10,121 nt of DNA, from positions 1-10,121 of the forward strand of contig WAQS01000291.1 of the NCBI GenBank assembly GCA_015520115.1, written 5' to 3'. Under the pieces are notes generated by a model. It was not told where the DNA came from. It saw nothing but the letters and a program-made list of their open reading frames with translations, and made no database searches. The translations under genes were made by a program, and so were the position numbers. Source of the stretch: Ferroglobus sp. (GTDB lineage Archaea > Halobacteriota > Archaeoglobi > Archaeoglobales > Archaeoglobaceae). Shown here in pieces: positions 5,211 through 10,121 of this stretch. How positions within the stretch are numbered: position 1 is the stretch's first letter; each line of letters begins with the position of its first letter.

Positions 5211-5948
5211 ATGACGAAGAATCCGTTTAAAATTCTCACAATCGAGCACTATCCGATACTTCAAGTGGCTTCAGCACTTGCTGCAATGAAAACAACCCAC
5301 GAAATTGATCCAGAAACACTGAAAGAAGCTATTAACTTCATAAGAAACTTCGCCGACAGATACCACCACGAAAAGGAGGAAAAGGTGGTTTTCGAGAGGA
5401 CGAAGAAGAAAAAGGTGGACTACTCTCCGATAGAGGCTATGGAAAAGGAGCACGAAATGACGAGAGGCGTTGTAAAACAAGCTGCAAAAGCTCTCGAAGA
5501 GGGTAAGATCGAAGACGCTATCGTGAACCTCAGAAACTGGGCAAATTTCATTCCAAATCACATAGAAAGGGAAAATTTCGTACTATTTCCGGGGTTGGAT
5601 AACATATTCAACGAGGAGGAAAAGGAGGAGATACTAAGAGAGTTCGAAAGGGTTGACGAAGAGCTTGGAAGTTTTAAAGAGATGGAAAACCTTGCGAACA
5701 AGCTATTTCTCGAAATCGTTTCAAAGAGCGGTAACGCTATAGTCGAGGCGAGGGCAATTCCGAAGGAGAGTAGAGACGACTTTATTTTAAAACTCGCTCA
5801 CGCTTTGCCAAAAAATGCAACTTTAACGGTTTTGTACGACGAGAAGAGCGAAGAGCTCGAAAAGAGACTCGATTCGCTCGAAATTGAGGAGATAAAAAAG
5901 AAGGGAGTTTATGCTTTTAAAATTAAGAGGGGGGAAGACAAAAATTAA
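5211..5948 (+). CDS. Hemerythrin-like (HHE) domain protein with C-terminal DUF2249-like domain
   Basis: Residues 1-155 form an HHE-type four-helix bundle with the diiron ligand pattern: H13 (IEHYPIL), H52/H53 and E57 (YHHEKEEKVVF), H81 (EKEHEMTRG), and H117 with E121 (NHIERENFVLFPGL). Such domains bind O2 or NO, or hold a redox-active diiron site. Residues about 177-240 (VEARAIPKESRDDFILKLAHALP, then LTVLYDEKSEELEKRL) resemble the DUF2249/TusA-like small alpha-beta domain, which often accompanies hemerythrin domains. The protein is cytoplasmic, with no signal or membrane segment, and very rich in Lys and Glu. ATG 5211 is set by a well-placed TATA box. It is divergent from rbcL and the first gene of the plus-strand run, 24 bp before the TatD-like gene. 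A role in oxygen or NO handling, or in iron/sulfur metabolism, is inference. The HHE call is strong; the DUF2249 call is moderate. Confidence 0.88.
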   Translation: MTKNPFKILTIEHYPILQVASALAAMKTTHEIDPETLKEAINFIRNFADRYHHEKEEKVVFERTKKKKVDYSPIEAMEKEHEMTRGVVKQAAKALEEGKIEDAIVNLRNWANFIPNHIERENFVLFPGLDNIFNEEEKEEILREFERVDEELGSFKEMENLANKLFLEIVSKSGNAIVEARAIPKESRDDFILKLAHALPKNATLTVLYDEKSEELEKRLDSLEIEEIKKKGVYAFKIKRGEDKN

Positions 5949-5972
5949 AATCCGGTAAAGTGAAGAAGTGAT

Positions 5973-6704
5973 ATGGAACTTTTCGATTCCCACATACATT
6001 CAGAAGGTAGAAGCGTAGAAGATCTCGCTAAAATGAGTGAACACGGAATAAAGCATGCGGTGAGCTGCGCCTTCTACCCAATAAGACCTCTGTTTGCAGA
6101 GACGTTAATGGATCTCTTCAGGAAGCTTATAGAGTACGAGAGCAAGAGAGGAGAAAAAGCTGGAATGAACATTTACGCCGCAATAGGCATTCATCCGAGG
6201 TGTATTCCGAGGGAATGGGATAAAACTCTCAAGTTCATGGAAGAGGTGGAAGGCTACATAGCTTTCGGAGAAATAGGGTTAGAAGAGGTAAGTAAGGAGG
6301 AAGTGGAGGTCTTTAAAGATCAGCTCAAGCTCGCCAAAAAACTTGACGTTCCTTGCATTATTCACACTCCGAGGAGAAATAAAGAAGCGGTGGCTGAAAA
6401 GATATTCGAAATTCTCGAAAGATTGGAGTTCCCGGAAGATCTCTGCCTAATCGATCATGCGAATGCTGCTGTCGCTGAAAAAGCGTTGAAGAAGGGTTAC
6501 CATGTAGGCTTAACGGTTCAGCCGGGAAAACTCAGTGTTGAAGATGCCGTTGATATTGTCTACAATTTCGGAGACGAGTATTTCATAGCCAACAGCGACA
6601 CAGGATTTTCAGAGTCCGATTACTTGGCAGTTTACAAGCTGTGGAAAGAGTTGAAGAACGAGAAGGTTCTTCTTAAAAACGCGAAAAAGTTTTTCAGAAT
6701 ATAG
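5973..6704 (+). CDS. TatD-like metal-dependent hydrolase (TIM-barrel, COG1099-like)
   Basis: The 243-residue protein has the amidohydrolase/TatD metal ligands in order: H7 and H9 (FDSHIHS), the GIHP motif at 72-75, E100 in FGEIGLEE, H131 in PCIIHTPRR, H162 in LIDHANA, and D209 in ANSDTGFSESD. This is the usual two-metal centre of a TIM barrel. The family includes DNases and phosphoesterases, but archaeal members of this branch have no established substrate. It lacks the full TatD length by a few tens of residues yet has an uninterrupted ligand set. Before the ATG stands AGTGAT, only a weak Shine-Dalgarno; the gap to the next gene is 14 bp. Its place just ahead of two isoprenoid genes suggests co-transcription, not necessarily a pathway role. 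Confidence 0.88.
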   Translation: MELFDSHIHSEGRSVEDLAKMSEHGIKHAVSCAFYPIRPLFAETLMDLFRKLIEYESKRGEKAGMNIYAAIGIHPRCIPREWDKTLKFMEEVEGYIAFGEIGLEEVSKEEVEVFKDQLKLAKKLDVPCIIHTPRRNKEAVAEKIFEILERLEFPEDLCLIDHANAAVAEKALKKGYHVGLTVQPGKLSVEDAVDIVYNFGDEYFIANSDTGFSESDYLAVYKLWKELKNEKVLLKNAKKFFRI

Positions 6705-6718
6705 AAGAGCGTGGAAAC

Positions 6719-7783
6719 ATGGAAACAAAAAGGAGAAAACTCGAACACATACGAATTTGTTTGGAAGAAGACGTTGAATCATCCTACACAGGCTTTGAAG
6801 ACGTCATGCTCATTCATAAAGCTCTGCCGGAAGTCGATTACGACAAAATTTCCCTTGAGGTAGAATTCCTCGGAAAGAGGCTTAAGGCTCCCATAATAAT
6901 TGCCGGAATGACTGGAGGTCATCCAGAGACGAAAAGGATTAACGAAAATCTGGCTGTGGCTGCCGAGGAATTTAAAATTGGAATCGGCGTCGGAAGTCAA
7001 AGAGCTGGAATTGAAGATGATAGCCTCGTTGACACTTACGCTATCGTGAGGGAAAAAGCTCCAAACGCTTTCGTCATAGCCAATGTAGGAATATCCCAGT
7101 TACTTGAAAGCGGAGTGGAATATGCGGAAAAAGCTGTGGAGATGATCGACGCCGATGCGTTAGCTGTTCACCTAAACTTTTTGCAGGAGGCAGTTCAGCC
7201 GGAGGGAGATAAAAAAGCTGAGGGGGCTAAAGAGGTTCTCGAAGAAGTGTGCAGCTTGAAAGTCCCGGTGATAGCCAAGGAAACCGGAGCTGGAATCTCA
7301 AGAGAAATAGCCTTCGAGTTGAGGGAGGCTGGAGTTTCGGCTATAGACGTTGGAGGAAAAGGCGGAACGAGTTGGAGCGCGGTAGAGGTTTTCAGAATAA
7401 AGGACGACGTTATGAGGGAAGTGGCAATAGACTTCTGGGATTGGGGAATACCCACCGCTTCCTGCGTTGCTGAAGTACACGACATCTTGCCGACAATAGC
7501 CACTGGAGGAATAAGAAGCGGGATCGACATTGCAAAAGCCCTTGCGTTAGGAGCAGAAGTAGCGGGAATCGCCCTGCCGTTTTTAAAACCGGCTACGATT
7601 AACGAAGAGGAGGTCAAGAGGAAGGTCAAGTACTTCATGGAAAGTTTAAAAACAGCGATGTTCCTCACGGGCTGTAGGAGTGTGAAGGATCTGAAAAGAG
7701 TACCCCTTTTCATCACCGGAAAGTTCAGGGAGTGGCTCGAATTCAGAGAGATAAACGTTGAAGACTTCACAAGGAGGAGGTAG
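6719..7783 (+). CDS. fni: Isopentenyl-diphosphate delta-isomerase, type II (FMN-dependent)
   Basis: The enzyme interconverts isopentenyl and dimethylallyl diphosphate using reduced FMN and Mg2+, feeding the archaeal mevalonate pathway. The 354-residue length and motifs fit the type II family: the substrate-binding RRKLEHI at 5-11, flavin-binding IAGMTGG at 61-67, VGSQR at 91-95, IANVGISQ at 120-127, LAVHLNFLQEAVQPEGD at 148-164 with H151, N153, Q160 and E162 (catalytic Gln and Mg-binding Glu), KETG at 187-190, GGKGGTSW at 212-219, and phosphate-binding GGIRSG at 263-268. No key residue is missing. The gene is preceded by only a weak Shine-Dalgarno, with no in-frame upstream start. It ends 1 bp before the GGPP synthase ATG, whose ribosome site lies in its last codons, so the two are translationally linked. 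Also known as idi2. Confidence 0.96.
   Translation: METKRRKLEHIRICLEEDVESSYTGFEDVMLIHKALPEVDYDKISLEVEFLGKRLKAPIIIAGMTGGHPETKRINENLAVAAEEFKIGIGVGSQRAGIEDDSLVDTYAIVREKAPNAFVIANVGISQLLESGVEYAEKAVEMIDADALAVHLNFLQEAVQPEGDKKAEGAKEVLEEVCSLKVPVIAKETGAGISREIAFELREAGVSAIDVGGKGGTSWSAVEVFRIKDDVMREVAIDFWDWGIPTASCVAEVHDILPTIATGGIRSGIDIAKALALGAEVAGIALPFLKPATINEEEVKRKVKYFMESLKTAMFLTGCRSVKDLKRVPLFITGKFREWLEFREINVEDFTRRR
7773..7780 (+). promoter_or_regulatory. Shine-Dalgarno site deciding the GGPP synthase start
   Basis: GGAGGAGG overlaps the last codons of fni and stands 4 nt before ATG 7785 and 10 nt before ATG 7791. It rules out the in-frame TTG at 7758 as a sensible start; either ATG is possible. Confidence 0.7.
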
Positions 7784-7784
7784 A

Positions 7785-8741
7785 ATGATAATGGAAGAGA
7801 TAAAGAAAAGAGCAGAAATCGTGAACGAAGAAATTAAGAAATTTTTACCGATAAAAGACCCAGAAAAACTTTACAAGGCTGCAAGACACCTGATTAACGC
7901 TGGAGGAAAGAGACTAAGACCGGTTTTATCCTTAATAGCCTGCGAAGCCATAGAGAGGGATTACAGAAAAATTCTTCCTGCTGCGGTAGCTATAGAAGTT
8001 ATACACAACTTCACGCTAATTCACGATGACATAATGGACGAAGACGAATTCAGAAGGGGAGTTAAGACAGTTCACACAATCTACGGAGTGCCAACGGCAA
8101 TCTTAGCTGGAGACACGCTTTTTGCTGAAGCTTTCAAAATCATGAGCTATTGCGAAGTTAAAAGCGAGAACTTAGTTGATGGAATGAGGAGACTCGCAGA
8201 AGTTTGTGTTGAAATATGCGAAGGTCAGCAGATGGATATAGAATTTGAAGAGAGAGATTTCGTGAGCGAAGAGGAATACTTGGAGATGGTCAGAAAGAAG
8301 ACCTCCGTCCTCATTGCATTGTCTTCATCAATTCCAGCCATTCTCTTTGGAGAAAAGAGGTATGAAAGTGCTCTGTGGAACTTCGGGATTAACGCCGGAA
8401 TAGCTTTTCAGATCAAAGACGACATTCTCGATCTCCTCGGAAAAGACAAGATTGGAAAGGATTGGGGAAGCGACCTTGTAGAGGGGAAAAAGACGCTTAT
8501 AGTCATAAAAGCTTTCGAGGAGGGAGTGGAACTCGAAAGTTTCGGAAAGGGGAAGGCTGAGATTGAAGCAATTGAAAGAGATGTTAAAAAGCTTATGGAG
8601 TGCGGAGCTATAGAGTACGCAGAAAATAAAGCCATTGAATACTTGAACAAAGCGAAAAAAGAGTTGGAGGTTCTCAAGGATAACGAAGGAAGGAGACTGC
8701 TTGAAGCTCTCGCAGAGTTCTTCGTAAAGAGGGAGTACTGA
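7785..8741 (+). CDS. idsA: Geranylgeranyl diphosphate synthase (short-chain trans-polyprenyl synthase)
   Basis: This cytosolic enzyme condenses isopentenyl diphosphate with allylic diphosphates to make the C20 (and perhaps C15) precursor of archaeal ether lipids. The 318-residue protein has GKRLRP at 41-46, the first aspartate-rich motif DDIMD at 81-85 without the two-residue insertion of type II FPP synthases, GQQMD at 147-151, KKT at 171-173, the second aspartate-rich motif DDILD at 212-216, and GSDLVEGKKT at 228-237. Phe76, five residues before the first motif, is the aromatic stop known to limit products to about C20 in archaeal enzymes, so GGPP is the expected main product. ATG 7785 is chosen by the GGAGGAGG site; ATG 7791 is the alternative. 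The stop codon shares one base with the gltX ATG. The gene follows fni directly, giving consecutive pathway steps. Confidence 0.95.
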   Translation: MIMEEIKKRAEIVNEEIKKFLPIKDPEKLYKAARHLINAGGKRLRPVLSLIACEAIERDYRKILPAAVAIEVIHNFTLIHDDIMDEDEFRRGVKTVHTIYGVPTAILAGDTLFAEAFKIMSYCEVKSENLVDGMRRLAEVCVEICEGQQMDIEFEERDFVSEEEYLEMVRKKTSVLIALSSSIPAILFGEKRYESALWNFGINAGIAFQIKDDILDLLGKDKIGKDWGSDLVEGKKTLIVIKAFEEGVELESFGKGKAEIEAIERDVKKLMECGAIEYAENKAIEYLNKAKKELEVLKDNEGRRLLEALAEFFVKREY

Positions 8742-10121
8742 TGAAGGAGTTGATTGTAAAGCACGTTGTTAGGAACGCCGCTAAATACGGAAAAGCTAAC
8801 GAAAAAGCCGTAATTGGGAAAATAATAGCTGAAAATCCAGAATTGAGAAGTAAAGCAAAAGAACTGCTCGAAGAGATAAGAAAAACGATAGAGTGGTTTG
8901 AAAGTCTAAGTGAGGAGGAGAAAGAGGAACTCTTCAAGAAATACGCTGAAGAAAAAGAGGAAAAAGTTGAAGAAAGAAGACTTCCTCCGCTCGAAAACGT
9001 GAAAGATAAAGTCGTCATGCGTTTCGCTCCAAATCCAAACGGTCCACCGACTTTGGGGTCTGCAAGGGGGATCATCATAAATCACGAATACACCAAGATG
9101 TACAAGGGTAAGTTCATACTCCGTTTCGACGACACAGATCCGAGAACCAAAAGACCGATGATCGAAGCCTACGATTGGTATTTAGAGGACTGCGAGTGGC
9201 TCGGAGCCAAGCCAGATGAGGTCGTTTACGCATCAAGGAGGATACCCATTTACTACGAACACGCTGAAAAGCTCATAGAAATGGGCAAAGCCTACGTTTG
9301 CTTCTGCGAGAGGGAGGAGTTTAAGAAGTACAAAGATGCGGGAGAAGAGTGCCCTCACAGAAATAGTGCCGTGGAAGACAACCTTGAATTCTGGAGAAAA
9401 ATGCTCGAAGGAGAATACAAGGAAGGAGAAGCGGTTTTGAGGATTAAGACAGACATGAAGCATAAGGATCCGGCTGTTAGAGACTGGGTTGCTTTCAGGA
9501 TAATTTACGAGGACCACCCCCTTGTTGGCGACGCTTACTTCGTTTATCCAACCCTCGATTTCGAATCAGCTATAGAAGACCATCTGCTTGGAGTTACGCA
9601 CATACTCAGAGGAAAAGATCTTGCAGACTCGGAGAAAAGGCAGAGGTACATCTACAAGTACTTCGGCTGGGAATATCCGGTAGTGAAGCTTTGGGGAAGA
9701 GTAAGCATCCACGAATTCGGAAAGTTATCTACGAGCAGCATAAAAAAGGCGATAGAAGAGGGAAGATTTACCGGTTGGGACGATCCGAGATTACCGACTT
9801 TAAAGGCTTTGAGGAGAAGGGGCTTCGAGCCCGAAGCCATAAGGAACTTCTTCCTCTCCCTCGGAGTTGGCGAAAATGACGTGAGCGTGAGTATGAAAAA
9901 CCTCTACGCTGAAAACAGAAAAATAGTCGACAAAAAAGCCAACAGATACTTCTTCGTTTGGGATCCCGTGGAGGTAGAGATAAAAGGTTTGGAAGAGAGG
10001 GAAGTGGAAGCTCCGCTCCATCCAAACAAGAAAGAGAAGAGGGTTCTGAGAGGGGAGAAAAGAGTGTATCTAACAAGAGACGACTTCGAGAGGTTTAAAG
10101 GGAAAGAAGTGAGGCTGAAGG
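8741..10121 (+). CDS. gltX: Glutamyl-tRNA synthetase, archaeal type (C-terminus beyond window)
   Basis: This class I synthetase charges tRNA-Glu, and in most archaea also tRNA-Gln, with glutamate. 460 codons are visible without a stop; archaeal GluRS usually has about 560-580 residues, so roughly the last hundred are missing. Residues 1-90 are the charged helical N-terminal extension of archaeal enzymes. The Rossmann fold starts at VVMRFAPNPNGPPTLGSARG (91-110), where the class I HIGH motif is TLGS. I recall this variant from some other Euryarchaeota, and the surrounding APNPNGP is intact. FDDTDPRTKRP follows at 129-139, and KLSTS at 328-332 replaces KMSKS as usual in archaeal GluRS. WDDPRLPTLKALRRRG and the start of the beta-barrel anticodon-binding region come next. 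ATG 8741 overlaps the idsA stop by one base (TGATG), so translation is coupled. GAAGG after the start is not a ribosome site. Confidence 0.95.
   Translation, partial: MKELIVKHVVRNAAKYGKANEKAVIGKIIAENPELRSKAKELLEEIRKTIEWFESLSEEEKEELFKKYAEEKEEKVEERRLPPLENVKDKVVMRFAPNPNGPPTLGSARGIIINHEYTKMYKGKFILRFDDTDPRTKRPMIEAYDWYLEDCEWLGAKPDEVVYASRRIPIYYEHAEKLIEMGKAYVCFCEREEFKKYKDAGEECPHRNSAVEDNLEFWRKMLEGEYKEGEAVLRIKTDMKHKDPAVRDWVAFRIIYEDHPLVGDAYFVYPTLDFESAIEDHLLGVTHILRGKDLADSEKRQRYIYKYFGWEYPVVKLWGRVSIHEFGKLSTSSIKKAIEEGRFTGWDDPRLPTLKALRRRGFEPEAIRNFFLSLGVGENDVSVSMKNLYAENRKIVDKKANRYFFVWDPVEVEIKGLEEREVEAPLHPNKKEKRVLRGEKRVYLTRDDFERFKGKEVRLK

Noticed and set aside
6779..7770. Open frames antisense to fni (and similar ones antisense or out of frame to rbcL, idsA and gltX)
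   Set aside because: They lie inside clearly conserved genes, give low-complexity Ser/Leu-rich proteins, have no ribosome sites and match no family I know.
7758..7784. In-frame TTG start for the GGPP synthase nine codons upstream
   Set aside because: The GGAGGAGG site lies downstream of that TTG and just before ATG 7785, and the extra codons overlap the end of fni.
1..10121. tRNA genes, CRISPR arrays, insertion sequences, attachment sites
   Set aside because: No regularly spaced repeats, transposase-like proteins, terminal inverted repeats or tRNA-like cloverleaf sequences were seen; coding density leaves no gap over 130 bp.

Overview
The window reads as chromosomal DNA of a (hyper)thermophilic euryarchaeon, most likely of the Archaeoglobales (Archaeoglobus/Ferroglobus/Geoglobus type). 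The support is a complete form III RuBisCO that closely resembles what I remember of the A. fulgidus enzyme, an archaeal-type type II IPP isomerase and GGPP synthase, an archaeal-class GluRS with the TLGS variant of the HIGH motif, heavy AGA/AGG and Lys/Glu use, TATA boxes about 26 nt upstream of start codons (leaderless transcripts), and GGAGG/GGAGGT Shine-Dalgarno sites on internal operon genes. No database search was possible, so the genus is inference.

Left part (1-2958, all minus strand), probably accessory and by eye more AT-rich: a winged-helix regulator, an MFS-type permease overlapping it by 11 bp, and a ParA/MinD-type ATPase 4 bp further on form a tightly coupled trio. After a 127-bp gap with its own promoter come a small multi-pass membrane protein and, overlapping it by 11 bp, the start of a secreted NosD-like beta-helix surface protein that runs off the window edge.

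Middle (2981-5210): a DUF169 protein with four cysteines and its own leaderless promoter lies just downstream of the RuBisCO gene on the minus strand. RuBisCO and a hemerythrin-DUF2249 fusion gene diverge from an 86-bp spacer holding back-to-back TATA boxes.

Right part (5211-10121, all plus strand): hemerythrin, a TatD-like metal hydrolase, IPP isomerase (fni/idi2), GGPP synthase (idsA) and GluRS (gltX, cut at the window end) are packed with gaps of 24, 14 and 1 bp and a final 1-bp TGATG overlap, probably one operon. Fni and IdsA supply the C20 precursor of archaeal ether lipids; GluRS charges tRNA; the TatD-like protein has no established role here.

No tRNA, rRNA, CRISPR array, insertion sequence or gene-free stretch over 300 bp was seen. 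Most genes belong to known families. The parts least explained by known biology are the regulator-permease-ParA trio, the small membrane protein with the beta-helix gene, and the DUF169 and TatD-like neighbours.
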